From Heloderma charlesbogerti (taxonomy: Eukaryota; Chordata; Lepidosauria; Squamata; Helodermatidae): a DNA stretch of 64,000 nt. The stretch covers positions 1,052,001 to 1,116,000 of the forward strand of contig JANEZZ010002243.1 of the NCBI GenBank assembly GCA_026122225.1. Direction: 5' to 3'. Below, piece after piece: positions 23,344 to 35,340 of this stretch; position 1 is the first letter of the stretch; each line of letters opens with the position of its first letter. A program made the translations under genes and the position numbers. Under the pieces are notes generated by a model that made no database searches, was not told the DNA's origin, and saw only the letters and a program-made list of their open reading frames with translations.

Positions 23344-24037
23344 TAGGGGTGGACGAAAGTCCCTTACCTGTCGTCGAAGGACGTTCGCGGTGGGGGGGAG
23401 GCGCTTCGCTGCTCCCCCCGCGAAGTTCAGGCCGGGCGGGGAGGCTTCCTGCCTCGCCCCGGCCGAAATTCAGGCCGGGGAGGAGGCTTCCCGCCTCGCC
23501 CGGCCGCGAACGTGAAAGTTTTTTTTTAAAAAAAAAAAACGCCCCCTGATAGGCTACGTGACGATTCACGTAGCCTATCACGCTAGATCTGCAAAGTCAG
23601 CCGTGATAGGCTACATCAATCGTCACGTAGCCTATCACGGGTGACTTAAAAAAAAAAAAAAAGCGCGTACGCTAATGGCGGCCCCCATAGGGAGCCGCCA
23701 TTCGCGTTCCTTATTTAGTCGCTGTAGTCTACGTAAATGTTTACGTAGACTACGGCGAAAATAAGGGCAACGCAAATAGCGTTGCCCTTATTTTCACCGT
23801 AGTCTACGTAAACATTTACGTAGACTACAGAGACCAAATCAGGAACGGGAATGGCGGCTCCCTATGGGGGCCGCCATTATCCGTACGCGTTTTGTTTTGT
23901 TTTGACATTCGGGAAAGTAAGTCCCGTCCCGGGGGGGGCGGGGGGCGGAGAATTTCTCCCCAAAACGTCTTCGGGGGGCCGAACATGTTGGCACTCGGCC
24001 CCCCGAAGTTTCGGGGAGAAATTCTCCACCATCCCTA
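23344..24037 (+). mobile_element. A/B foldback hAT element, GTGACGATT subtype, right half shortened
   Basis: TAGGGGTGGACGAAAGTCCC to CACCATCCCTA. The left half matches 19388-20345 module by module. After the GGCGGCTCCC..GGGGGCCGCC block (about 23853-23878) the two right GATAGG hairpins and the GGCGGC block are gone, and GTTTTGTTTTG joins directly to ACATTCGGGAAAGTAAGTCCC. The flanks GGATAAAC and CACCTGAG do not match. Confidence 0.82.
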
Positions 24038-24292
24038 CACCTGAGCCTCCATGGACAGCTGGGAGTCCAAAATGACACCCAGGCTGCGGACCTGGTCTTT
24101 CAAGGGTAGCCGTACCCCATTCAACACCAGGTCAACATCCCCTAGCCTCCTCTTGTCTCCCACCAAAAGTACCTCAGTCTTGTCAGGGTTCAGCTTCAGC
24201 CTATTCCTCCCCATCCAGCCACTCACCGTCTCCAGACATTTGGACAGGGATTCTACGGCCAACCTTGGTGAAGATTTGAATGAGAGGTAGAG
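24038..24292 (-). pseudogene. L2-type LINE reverse transcriptase fragment
   Basis: The minus strand reads SLSKCLETVSGWMGRN, RLKLNPDKTEVLLVGD, then LNGVRLPLKDQVRSLGVILD and SQLSMEAQV. LNPDKTE followed by LGVILD is the palm/thumb signature of L2-clade non-LTR reverse transcriptases. About 85 codons are open. It starts right after an A/B element end (24037) and stops where foldback sequence resumes (24293). The catalytic DD motif lies outside the fragment. It is dead. Confidence 0.8.
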
Positions 24293-25112
24293 TTGCGTGT
24301 CCAGTCGGAAGACCAGCCGCCGCCACCACCTCTGCCGAAGCCACCGCGGGAGCCGCCACCATCCGGAACATCCACCCCAGGTAAGTCTCATCCCAGGGGG
24401 GATCCACGGGGGGCGGGGGGTGGCAGGCCATTCCACCACGGATTTTGGGGGGCCGAATGCACTGGTATTCGGCCTCACCGAGATCCGTGGCGGAATTCTC
24501 TGACATCCCCATCTGCTCCACAACGATTCCATGGAGCCACCAGCTGGCTCCGGAGAGCCAGCGAAACAGGCACCATTGGCGTGCCATATCGCTGGCTGAG
24601 ACTGACTCCAGACGCAAATGGCATCCACTATGCCATTTGCGGCTGTAAAGGTCTTAGATTAACCTAAGTGCAGCTGTAAATGGCTGCATATAGCTTAAAT
24701 AAGGGCTTTATGGCTGCAAATGGCATCTGCTACACCATTTGTGTCTGTGGTTTTCATGCAATAGGCTAGCCTCGCGTAGCAGATGCCATTTGCGGCCATA
24801 AAGCCCTTAGTTTAAGCTAAATGCAGCCATTTATGGCTGCATTTAGCTTAATCTAAGACCTTTACGGCTGCAAATGGCATAGTGGACGCCATTTGCATCC
24901 GGAGTCAGCCTCAGTCAGTGATATGGCACAGCAATGGCAGTCATATCGCTGGTGCTCCAGAGCTGCCAAGGGGTAGGATCCAGCTGGGGAGGATCCTGCG
25001 GGGAGGATCCTTTCCACCACGTAAGGGATCTTTTCCACCACGTACTCCGGCGGCAGGATTCTTTTGAATCCGGCCTCACTGGGGTCCATGGTAGAATTCT
25101 CCAACATCCCTA
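24293..25112 (+). mobile_element. Fused foldback hAT elements without clear left end
   Basis: 24293-24511 is the B third of an A/B element (GGAAGACCAGC.GCCGCC, GGTAAGTCTC, GGCCGAATGC/GTATTCGGCC, ending TGACATCCCCA). It runs into a different foldback (24512-25112). That one is a long inverted repeat with GTGCCATATCGCTG/GTGATATGGCAC arms (about 24577-24960) and inner GCTTAAATAAGGGC../..TTTAAGC stems, ending AACATCCCTA. No matching 8-bp flanks. The 29.5-kb element shares the CATATCGCTG arms. Confidence 0.65.
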
Positions 25113-25212
25113 TTTGCTTCTAATGACTTATACTGCACCAAATCTTAAATACTGGTGCTTTTTTTTTTTTTACATTGAAAACTGTCTTATAGAAGGTCAA
25201 ACTATTTGTACA

Positions 25213-25372
25213 TCTAGACCAGTATTGTCTACACAGACAGGCAGCAGCTCTCCAGAATTTCATAATCTCCTATCTGGTCATTTTGAGTGAAGATGCCAGA
25301 CAGGGATTGAGGCTGGGATTTTCTGCATGCAAAACATTGCTCTACCACTGAACTAAGGTCCCTCTCCTACAT
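25213..25372 (-). mobile_element. tRNA-derived squamate SINE
   Basis: On the minus strand: TTAGTTCAGTGGTAGAGC (A-box region), TTGCATGCAGAAAATCCCAGCCTCAATCCC (B box degraded), then GAGAGCTGCTGCC and GTGTAGACAATACTGG. Same family as 1571 and 59796. Truncated at the 3' end. Confidence 0.65.
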
Positions 25373-26381
25373 TTTGCTCCAAAGAATATATGAGCAATGA
25401 GTTTCAGTTCATTTTTTATCAAGATTTACTCAGTTCTCACCTTCCAGATGAAATACAGACTCAGATGCAATCCGTGGTCAAAGTCCATACATTTCTGAGT
25501 TTGCAATGTAATTTGCAGACCCCCACCTGCCAATGCATTTGAAAACATAAAAAAAACTGAAAAAATGTGCACTTTTGGAAAAAAAATTTGCACAGATATG
25601 CTGTAATCAATGGGAGAAGAATGCATACATTTCAAAGTTGTACACAATTGATGCGTACATTTGGGAAAATATGCATGAAAATACACATGGATTTCCATGC
25701 ACAAAGAAACAAAAAAACTTGCAATCTGATACAGACTCAAGTTGGAATGAGCTTCAAGATGGAATTCAGAGAACGTTGGCAAGCTCGAGTTTTGCTGATT
25801 CCCACATCCCCAGCAGTTCAATCCTATGCCCACTGAGTTAAATGGGACTTACTCTTAGGTCTTGAAAGCAAGAATGCTTATTTCTTCAGCTTGGGTTTAC
25901 TTAATGTTGTCTCTCTCACACTCTTTCCCCATCAAGACCTCTTAAGAATCTCTCTTATTAAGACAAAGCAAACCTCAGGCAGATTTTTTTTTTTTTTACT
26001 GTTTTGCGGGTTGTTTTTCAATCTTTTCTTTTCAGAAGAACTGCTCCCTGCTGGAGTCCCATTTCTAATATACTTGAGTCATCCTCAGAGCACATAGGCC
26101 AGAGTGATATCATTTTTCATATCAGCATCTGACATTTTACAGCTTTTGTTAGTTCACCCTGAAAGGCACTAAGAGACAAAAGGGTTCGCTTTTTATTAAT
26201 ACGGGATGTTACCTATTGAACAAGCCACCAGAAATAGCACTGACTGGATGCCAGATCATACCACAACAAATACAGACACAAATGTTCCCCCCCAACACAC
26301 AAACGCCTGCATTTATTACTTGCCATTATTCACCATTTCCTCCCAATAACTGTCCAAAATGTTGCAGATGCATCCCAAAAT
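25373..26381. other. Intergenic stretch, AT-rich, unassigned
   Basis: TTTGCACA/TGTGCACTTTT-rich DNA at about 25480-25720 resembles short AT-rich hAT interiors, but I could not pair termini. The rest is unremarkable. No gene seen. Confidence 0.4.
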
Positions 26382-29025
26382 TAGGGATGGCGGAGAATTT
26401 CTCCACGAATCTTCGGGAGGCCGAGTGCCGACGCATTCGGCCCCCCGAAAGTCTTGGGGAAATTCTCCGCCGCCCCCCCCTGGGATGGGACTTACCTTCG
26501 ACTAATGTCCCTCTCGGCGGCGGGTCCCGGAGGCATTTCGGCGGGGGCGGGAGCGGCGGCTGGTCTCCTGACCGGCTGCCGCCGCCGCCATTACAAAATA
26601 AAAAAGTAAAAACACACACATACACACACACACGTGATAGGCTACGTGACGATTTACGTAGCCTATCACGGCTAGATTTCCAAAGTCAGCCGTGATAGGC
26701 TATGTAACTCATCACATAGCCTATCACGGGTGACTTTGGAAAAAAAAAAACCCATACGCAAATGGCAGCGCCCCATGGGTGCTGCCATTTGCATTCCTTA
26801 TTTTGGCACGTCTAGTCTACGTAAAGATTTACGTAGACTAGACGCGCCAAAATAAGGAACACAAATGGCGGCGCTCATGGGGCGCCGCTATTTGCGTACG
26901 TGCTTTTTTTTTCCCAAAGTCACCCGTGATAGGCTATGATTTGTGGGTGGGCCACCCCCCCACCCCCCCGCAAATCCCTCCCGGGACAAGACTTACCTGG
27001 GGAGGATGTTCCAGGCGGCAGCGGCTCCAGCGGTGGCTGCGGCACCGTCAGCTGCAGCGGCTGGTCTTCTGACTGGCTGCCGCCGCCACCATTTGCAGGC
27101 TTGTCAGGTTTGTTTTTTTTTTACAAGACATGATAGGCTATGTAAAAAAAAAACATGTACGCAAATGGCGGCGGCTATGGCTGCCGCCATTTGCGTTCCT
27201 TATTTTTGGCCGTCTTAGTGTACGTAAATATTTACGTAGATTAATACGGTGAAAATAAGGGGAACACAAATAGCGTAGCGGTGCTATTTGCGTCCCTTTT
27301 TGATTCGCAGTTTTAGCCTACGTAAATATTTACATAGGCTAAAACAGTGAATCAAAAAGGGATGCAAATAGCGCCCGCTACACTATTTGCGTTCCCCTTT
27401 ATTTTCACCATCATAGTCTACGTAAATATTTACATAGACTAAGACGGCCAAAATTAAGGAACGCAAATGGCAGCGGCCATAGCCGCCGCCATTTGCGTCC
27501 TGGTATTTTGCCATGATAGGCTACAGAAATATTTACGTAACCTATCACAGCAAAAAAAACACAAAAACAGCGGACGCAAATGGCGGCAGCTACAGCAGCC
27601 GCCATTTGTGTTCCCCTTTTTTTTGCCATTTTAGGCTACATTAATATTTACGTAGGCTATTACATAGGGATGGCAGACAATTCCGCCACAGATTTCACTG
27701 AGGCCGAATGCACCGGCATTCAGCCCCCCGAAACGTGTGGTGGAATGGCCTCCCACACCCCGCCCCCTGCGGAATCCCACCTGGGATGAAGCTTACCTGG
27801 GGCGGATGTCCTGGCGGCGGCAGCTCCAGTGGCGGCTCCGGTTTCGGCTCCGGTGGTGGCGGCAGCAGCTGGCCTCTCAGCTGGCTGCTGCGGACTCAAA
27901 TGGTGGACGCCGTAGCAGCCGCCATTTGCATCTGGCCAGGCTGCTGTGATAGGCTACGTAAGTATTTTCGTAACCTATCACGGCAAACGCAGCCACGCAA
28001 ATGACAGCCACCATGCCATTTGCATAGCTACCTTTGCCGTGATAGGCTACGTAAATACTTACGTAGCCTATCACGGCAACAACAACAACAACAAACCGTG
28101 TATGCAAATGACGGCGGCTATGGGGGCCGCCATTTGCATTCACTTTTTTTCACCGTTTTAGCCTACGTCAATATTTACATAAGCTATTATGGCGAAAAAA
28201 AGGGGAACACAAATAGTGTAGTGGGTGCTACTTGTGTTCCCCTTCTTTTCGCCGTAATAACTTGTGTAAATATTTACGTAGGCTAAAACGGTGAGGAAAA
28301 AAGGAACGCAAAGAGCACCCACTACGCTATTTGCGTTCCCCTTTTTTTCGCCATAATAGCTTATGTAAATATTTATGAATGCTAAAACAGCTAAAGAAAG
28401 GGAACGCAAATGGTGGCCGCTGTAGCCGCTGCCATTTGCGTACGTGGGGTTTTTTTTTTCTGGAAGGTTCCCCAGTGGCCAGATGTCCGGCTGTGGGCAG
28501 TCCCAGCTGGCGGCTCTGCAGAATCTCCACAGAGCAGAGCTGGATGAATCAGGATTTCGGGGGGAGGTGCGTAGCGCCTGCCCCCCACCGCGAATCACCC
28601 GGTCGAAAAGGTAAGTGACTTTCGTACATCCCTACTATTACAGCAAAAACCCCCAAAGGGAACGCAAATGGCGTAGCTGCCACCATTTGCGTCCGCTGTT
28701 TGTTTGTTTGTGTTTTTTCTGTGATAGGCTAAATAAATACTTACATAGCCTATCACGGCCTCCGCAGGGATGCAAATGGAGTCCCTGCATTAGCCGTGAT
28801 AGGCTACGTAATTATTTATGTAGCCTATCACTGCTATAATGGGGAAGCAAATGGCAGCCGCAGACGCGGCCGCCATTTGCAAGGCAGCGCGGACGGCAGC
28901 AGGTAAGTGCTCCATTTCGCATGCCTTTCGTGGGGGGGACTTCATTCTGCCATGGATTTCAGGGGTCCGAATGCACTGGCATTCAGCCTCACCAAGACCC
29001 ATGGCAGAATTCTCTGACATCCCTC
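26382..29025. mobile_element. Chimeric foldback hAT region with a nested element
   Basis: It starts TAGGGATGGCGGAGAATTTC (a B end) and ends GAATTCTCTGACATCCCTC (also a B end). At about 26932-26945 one foldback, cut mid-hairpin after GATAGGCTATG, is joined to another whose left terminus is missing (GCAAATCCCTCCCGGGAC, AGACTTACCTGGGG). The second foldback is split by the complete element at 27665-28634. The outer flanks do not match. Probably two elements joined by deletion or recombination. Confidence 0.7.
27665..28634 (-). mobile_element. Nested A/B foldback hAT element with perfect TSD
   Basis: TAGGGATGGCAGACAATTCC (B) to GGTAAGTGACTTTCGTACATCCCTA (A). Perfect 8-bp duplication CTATTACA (27657-27664, 28635-28642), which is itself the stem of a palindrome in the host element. 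AGCTTACCTGGGG near 27793 and AAAAGGTAAGTGAC near 28609 both face outward. Confidence 0.93.
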
Positions 29026-29482
29026 CCCCCATCCATTTGTTTTGTTTAGCTATATACCTATGTTGAATATTTGCACTGGGCTCCACACCTTGACCTGCCA
29101 TTATATCTGCTCTGGGATCCAGAAAGTTTTGCCTACAGACAGTTTCCACCCACATACCAGATTTGATTTCAAGAGTTGGCAGCCTTCAGTCCAAGCAATA
29201 TAGAAGCCCTCTACCCACAACTGCCTGCCCGTTTCGATAATGAGCATTTTATTTAATAATAGGGTGACAGTGTGTCCTTTGTTCATTCGTTTGTTGTTTT
29301 TACAACAGACAGTTGTCTATTCAAAGGACTGCCAGGAGATTATCTTCTATTTGAAGGCACCTTCTATTCAAAGGGCTGCCAGAGGAACATCTTCTATTTG
29401 AAGGCATCCTCTATTGTTAGGATTGTCTGGTCTAGTTTATGAATAAAGAACAACAAGAACTGTTGTCCAACAGCAGCACTTG

Positions 29483-30023
29483 AACCACAGAATTCCACCA
29501 CGGACCCCAATGAGGCCAGATTTCAAGAATCCCACCCCACCGGGGTCCGTGGTGGAATGGAGCACTCACCTCCATGCCCCTCCGGAATCTGTCCAGGCTG
29601 GCTCCTCCATGCAGTGATCCTGCAGAGCCGGCCACTGGCTCCACAGCGCTGGCGCTATGGCCGGCCACCATTGGTGTGCCATATCGCTGTGCTAAGTCTG
29701 GAAGCAAAACTACACCATTTGCATCCCTGTTTTTTCACACGATAGGCTACGCAAATATCTATGTAACTACAAATGCGTAGCCTATCACGTGAAAACAGGG
29801 ACATAAATGGCGTAGTGGATGCCATTTGTGTCCGGACTTAGCACAGCAATATGGCACTGCAATGGCGGCCAGCCGTATCGCCAGCGCTATGGAGCCAGCA
29901 GCCAGCTCCGCAGCATCACCATGGAGTGGAGCCAGCCTGGATGGATTCCGGGGGCAGGGACAGATCGCCTCCCCCCCTGTGGACCCCCCACATGGAACGG
30001 GGTAAGTGATCTGCCCATCCCTA
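29483..30023 (-). mobile_element. A/B-related foldback with GCCATATCGCTG arms
   Basis: The left end is degraded (ACCACAGAATTCCACCACGG without TAGGGATG). The right end is GGGGTAAGTGATCTGCCCATCCCTA. The inverted repeat GTGCCATATCGCTGTGCTAAGTC / GACTTAGCACAGCAATATGGCAC (about 29675-29854) encloses GATAGGCTACGC hairpin arms. Belongs with the second half of 24293-25112. No matching flanks. Confidence 0.65.
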
Positions 30024-30634
30024 AGGCAGAACAAGCAAGCACACAGGTGGTAGCACCTGGTGGCAGTCTTCACCTGGTGAATCACCAATCACCTGGTGGC
30101 AGTCTTCCACATCACAGTGCAATGCACAATTTTTATTTAAATTATAACAATTATTTCTAAATCTGCATCTAAATATATTAATTGGCATACACAATGTTAT
30201 GCAGATCTGAGCCCTCTTTTGCCTTGCTTTTTGGTGATTCAACAGTGGCCACCCTATTTAGTTATAAAGGAAGGGCCTCTGTGCATTGCAGCATTTATTT
30301 ATTATTTTCATAGCTTGATTTTCAAGTGAGATTAGTTCCCAAACATAACCCAGATGTTGCTGCTACCATACATGGTGTCTCCTACCCCACACCTTGCAAC
30401 TATTTCTCTCAGGAGGACTCACCACTGAAAATATTTATCAAGCTCTTCTTCTCACAGAAGTCTCCCTTAAGAGGCTCAACTATCTCTCATGCTGCTTTCA
30501 CTAGAGAATTGGTATCTACAAGCAAGTAAAGCTTCTGACCTGACAGAATAAATCACCCCTATGCCATCGCTACACCTACACATGCATAGACAAGCCTTAT
30601 GCAGGCATTCAACTGCAAAAGGGAGTGTTAAAAC

Positions 30635-31601
30635 TAGTGCTGTGCTGAAAATTTCTCCCACATCTTTTCGAGCCATTCTCATTCCATTTGATAGAAAAGA
30701 AACTGCTTTCAAAAAGAAACACAGTGGTGAAGAAATTTCAGAGAAATTCTCATGGGTTGGGGTTCTTGGGCTTATTTATTTATTTATTGCATTTATATCC
30801 CACCTTTTTCCTCTTGCAAGGAATCCAAGGTGGCTTACATTATCCTCTTCCTCCTCTCCATTTTGTCCTCACAACAGCATTCCTGTGAAGTAGGTTGGGC
30901 TGAGAATCTGTGACTGGCCCAAAGTCACCAGTGAGCTTCCATGGCTGACTGGGGACTAGAACCCAGATCTCCCAGCTCCCAGTCCAACACTCTCACCACT
31001 ACACCATGCTGGCTCTCCTTTCTTGTGAGGTGGCCAGGGAGTGTGTGTGAGTACCCTGTCTTTCATTGTACAATCATCTCTCTGGTAGCCTGTAGCCTCC
31101 TCAGCTTCCTACACTTCAATTAAAGCCCAGGGGAAGGGATCATGAAATAATTTCTCCTATAGGGTCTTTCCAGCTCTGGAAGCGGCAGTGCAGGCAGTCT
31201 GGGAGGCTAGCAATGATTAGGCGAGCTCAAAAACAACACACACACATTATAAAACACCCTGAGAATGAGGTAGAACAAGCGAAGCCTCTTTCATGGGGGA
31301 TGAAAACTTTAAGGAGCTAGACACAACACTGCCCCCCTCACACCTTCACTGTGGAGGATGCAAAATGGAGACCAGCCTACCAACACAGCTGATGTTGTTC
31401 CAGCACCAAAAAAAAAGAAAAAGAAAAAAGTCCTTATAGGAAAAGAAATACATTCTGCAAAACCCCCTGTCAATTGTGAGCCCCACCTGTGAGGAACTGT
31501 GCAGAATTTCTCCTCCCCCTGCAGCGGTGAAATCGTTTCCCCAGTTTCTCTGCCCATAAATAGCGTGGAGAATTTTGAGAGGACACTTGTGCACAGCTCT
31601 A
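30635..31601 (+). mobile_element. hAT element with TAGNGCTGTGC termini, fullest copy
   Basis: The ends are TAGTGCTGTGC (30635) and GCACAGCTCTA (to 31601). The flanks GTTAAAAC (30627-30634) and ATTACAAC (31602-31609) match at 6 of 8. It contains a CORE SINE at 30772-31018. The other copies are at 739-1475 and 6293-6452. No transposase frame, so non-autonomous. Confidence 0.65.
30772..31018 (-). mobile_element. CORE/MIR-type SINE
   Basis: Minus-strand order: AGAGCCAGCATGGTGTAGTG, GTGAGAGTGTTGGACTGGGA, GGGTTCTAGTCCCCAGTCAGC (B box), then the MIR-like core TTTGGGCCAGTCACAGATTC and GTTGTGAGGACAAAATGG, ending in an AAATAAATAAAT tail. It interrupts the hAT repeat at 30635, so it inserted later. Confidence 0.8.
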
Positions 31602-31918
31602 ATTACAACTGTGTAGGAGGCAGGGATACACACATAAGCCCCACCCCCAATGTCCCCAGACACATGGAAGGATAAGGCAGAGTACCCAGATGTGCGGAGG
31701 ATTCTAATCATGTTCAGCTGAACATAACTCCCCTTGTTTTCAGGAGACCAAGCCTAGGAACACTGGAGGCAGGGCTTGCATGCTTGTCCCTGGCCCCTAC
31801 ACAATCCTAACTCTAATACGTTCAGGAAAATGCCCACATAGGGCTAAGCACTCAGTGGCCAATGCCAATCACAGCAGATGGAACTTCTTGGCCTCCAAGT
31901 CATAACATGAATCATGGC

Positions 31919-32294
31919 TAGGGATGAGTGAACATTTGCCTGGCTTCTCCGAACAGCACCTTGAAGCTTGTTAAACCTCGTTTCTTGCATTCCTTTGTGC
32001 TCTTGTTTTGTTTTGTTTGGATGGGAAAAGCATGGATTTTGAACTGGGAAAATGCACATTTTAAAAAAGAACACATCAAAATATGCGCACACACCCCGCC
32101 CCAGGTGAAGCATGAAAATTCACACTTTTAAAGATGCACATTTCTTTTTAATGCACATTTTTTTTGCAAACAAATGCAAGTTCAGCAATTTGCAAGCATT
32201 TCTAGAGAACATGATCTCCTGCTTACATTCAGGATTGTGAATGGGACATGTTCACATGTTTTGCAAACATAAATACAATTCTCATACGTCCCTA
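31919..32294. mobile_element. Short AT-rich hAT element, its right end hit by another element
   Basis: TAGGGATGAGTGAACATTTG to CATACGTCCCTA. The left flank is ATCATGGC (31911-31918). The right partner AGCATGGC (7 of 8) now lies at 33257-33264, pushed away by the A/B element 32298-33251 that landed across the CCCTA terminus. The interior is rich in TGCACATTTT motifs. Confidence 0.75.
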
Positions 32295-32297
32295 ACC

Positions 32298-33251
32298 TTG
32301 GGATGTACAAAAGTTACTTACCGTTTTGCGGATCTGCTTCGCGGTGGGGGGGAGGCACTCTGTCCCTCCCCCCGGAGTCCTGCCCAGCCAGCTCCGCTCC
32401 AAGGGGATTCCGCAGAGCTGCCGGCTGGCTCCACCAGCAGCCGGACATCTGGCCGCTGGGTAGCAGGAATGCAAATGGCGGTGGCTGTAGCTGCCGCCAT
32501 TTTCATCCCTGTATTTAACCATGATAGGCTACGTAAAGACTTATGTAGCCTATCACGTCTGGGTTAAAAAAAAAAAAATGCATACGCAAATGGCGGTGGC
32601 TATGGCCGCCGCCATTTGCGTTCCTTATTTTTCACTGTCTTAGTCTACGTAAATATTTATGTGGACTATTACGGCAAAAATAAAGTAAAAATAACATTTT
32701 ATTTTTAATAAAAATAACGTTTTAATTTTAATAAAAATAATGTTTTAGCCTACATAAATATTTATGTAGGCTAAAACAGTGAATCCAAAAGGAATGCAAA
32801 TAACGCCCACTATGCTATTTGCATTCCCTTTTATTTTTGCCATAATAGTCTACGTAAATATTTATGTAGACTAAGATGGCGAAAAATAAGGAATGCAAAT
32901 GGCGGCGGCCATAGCCACCGCCATTTGCGTATGCGTTGTTTTTTTTTAACCCAGACGTGATAGGCTATGTAAGTCTTTACGTAGCCTATCACATCTATGT
33001 AAAAAACAAATAAACACAAACACAGACTGCAAATGGTGGTGGCGGCAACTGGTCGGAAGACCAGCTGCCGCCGCCGAAGCCACCACTGGAGCCGCCGCCA
33101 TCCGGAACATCCGCCCCAGGTAAGTCTCGTCCCGGGGGGGATCTGCGAGGGGGCGGGGAGTGGCAGGGCGTTCTGTCACGGATTTTGGGGGGCCGAATGC
33201 CCTGGCATTTGGCCTCATGGAAATCTGTGGTGGAATTCTCTGACATCCCTA
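32298..33251 (+). mobile_element. A/B foldback hAT element inserted in a hAT terminus
   Basis: TTGGGATGTACAAAAGTTAC (A end, TA changed to TT) to TCTGACATCCCTA. The flanks CCCTAACC (32290-32297) and CCCTAAGC (33252-33259) match at 7 of 8 and include the older element's last bases. The centre near 32720 has drifted to a TTTTAATTTTAATAAAAATAA low-complexity stretch. Confidence 0.85.
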
Positions 33252-33259
33252 CCCTAAGC

Positions 33260-33553
33260 ATGGCTCTTCCTCTGCCTCTAGAGCAACTCCAAGTGGCGTA
33301 TGTCCCAGGGGGATGTGTTGGCAACACCACAGACCTGATATTCCAGCTACTTTTGCTCTTCTTGAGCACTGTTGCTTTTCCCTCACCATTGACTGGCTAC
33401 TGCCAGCCAACAAAAAATTAGGAATGAGGGGGAGGCCTCTCAGGTCCACAGCTAGGCTTCGGCCCCAGCAACTCTCTTCCTAAGCTTTTATTTCAGCTGA
33501 AGTTTAAGTTAAGGCGGAAATGGACATTGTGTCACCATTTTACCTAGTTCTTT

Positions 33554-33596
<43 letters not shown>

Positions 33597-34098
33597 CTCC
33601 AAGGAGCAAAAAGAGGAAGTTTGCTATTCCTGCTGTCTGCAGGAGTTGCCTAACACTGGGAAGTGACAGGTAGCCCTGGAGACCAATTCAAGATACTTTC
33701 ACTTTCCCTTGGCATTAGAGGTATTCCGAAGCAAGATACGCCTGGTTTCATATCCTGATGACAATCTTGTGCAACGGCTAAATTGTCTTTGAAGCATGAG
33801 AAATTTCATGTTGTCTGTAGCTCAAACGAAACTCTGAGTGCTATTTTGGACAAGCAACAACACTGAGCTGTTATCCCTCAGGCTCAGATCATCTGCAATA
33901 TTTTACTTCACAGATTACAAATATCATAAATCATATGGTAAAAATGTGTAGACCCTCCCGGTGAAGTGTGTGTGTGTGTGTGTGTATGTGTTTTGCTTGT
34001 TTGAAATTCCTCAGATGTTTTTTTTTTTTCTTGAGCAGGAACCAATCACCATAACATTTCATGTTAGGCAACATTTCAGTGGAAGACCATGAATTAAG
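33260..34098. other. Intergenic stretch
   Basis: Holds the TTTC microsatellite and a short GT run (about 33967-33985). No gene or element otherwise recognised. Confidence 0.45.
33550..33597. repeat. TTTC microsatellite
   Basis: About 48 bp of (CTTT)n followed by CTCTCC. Confidence 0.95.
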
Positions 34099-34106
34099 GT
34101 TCAGAG

Positions 34107-34861
34107 TAGGGATGGGGGAGAATTTCTCCCCGAAACTTCGGGGGGCCGAGTGCCAACGTGTTCGGCCCCCCAAAGTAGTTTCGGGGAGAAATTCTCCGCC
34201 CCCCCCGCCCCCCACACCCCCCTGGGACGGGACGTACCTTTCCCGAATGTCCCTCCCGGCGGCAGGTCCCAGTGGCGGTTCGTCAGGTCTTCGACAGGGG
34301 CAGAGGCGGCAGCCGGTCTTTCGACCGGCTGCCACCACCGCCATTCCAATAAAAGTAAAAAAAAAAAAAATGCCCCCGTGATAGGCTATGTGACGATTAA
34401 CGTAGCCTATCACGGCTAGATTTGCAAAGTCAGCCATGATAGGCTACGTAAATCGTCACATAGCCTATCACGGGTGACTTAAAAAAAAAAAAAGCAAGTA
34501 CGCAAATGGTGGCCCCCATAGGGAGCCGCCATTCACGTTCCTTATTTGGTCGCTGTAGTCTACGTAAAGATTACGTAGACTACGGCGAAAATAAGGGCAA
34601 CGCTATCACGTTGCCTATCACGGGGGCGTTTTTTGTTTTTTGTTTACTTTTTATTTCGCGGCCGGGCGAGGCGAGGCGCCTCCTCCCCGGCCTGAATTTC
34701 AGCCGGGTGAGGCAGGAAGCCTCCCCCCTCGGCCTGAATTTCGGCCAGGCGAGGAGGGAAGCCTCCCTCCCTGGCCTGAACTTCGGGGGGAGCAGCAAAG
34801 CGCCTCCCCCCCACCGCGAAGCAAGCTGCGAGACCAGGTAAGTGGCTTTCGTGCACCCCTA
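34107..34861 (-). mobile_element. A/B foldback hAT element, B end left, core collapsed
   Basis: TAGGGATGGGGGAGAATTTC to GGTAAGTGGCTTTCGTGCACCCCTA. Perfect 8-bp duplication GTTCAGAG (34099-34106, 34862-34869). The right half is missing its palindromes: after AAGGGCAACGCTA (about 34603) it jumps to TCACGTTGCCTATCACGGGGGCG and then to the A-side GGCCTGAATTTC.GCC repeats. Confidence 0.9.
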
Positions 34862-35304
34862 GTTCAGAGGGAAGTGGTAGAAAGATTTCAGTAGTGTGCT
34901 TGTGTGAGTGCGTATGTGGCAAGGCTGAAAGCATCATCTAAAGGTTCATCTATTGAAGATTACATTTCAACAACATAGGGTGTTCTCAGAGCATTTGTGG
35001 GAATTTGTTTTTATGCCCCATAATAACTACATGCATAAGACTGTATTATAAACCAGGAGCAAGGCTCATTTTGATGGAAGTTTGTATACAAATTCCTTAA
35101 ATAAATAAATATTCCTGAGAAACCATCATGTATGATCTAAAAATGTGTGTGTTGTGGTGGTGATGGTGGTGGTGGTGTTCCATAAATGGTAGTCCTGCTT
35201 AGGGTCCAAGGTCTTATCAATATTGCACTCTGTGTGGACAATTTATTCACCAGCCCCAGATTCCTAACAGAACATGATCCAGGGCATTCTACACCAGCCC
35301 AAAA

Positions 35305-35340
35305 TCCCAAGATCCATGGCAGAATTCTCTGACATCCCTA
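35305..35340 (+). mobile_element. Isolated B-end remnant
   Basis: About 36 bp, AAATCCCAAGATCCATGGCA then GAATTCTCTGACATCCCTA, match the terminal bases of the B end. No corresponding left end was found. Confidence 0.5.

Noticed and set aside
24035..24628. 197-codon minus-strand frame as one gene
   Set aside because: Only about 85 codons are L2 reverse transcriptase. The rest is foldback sequence fused in frame by chance.
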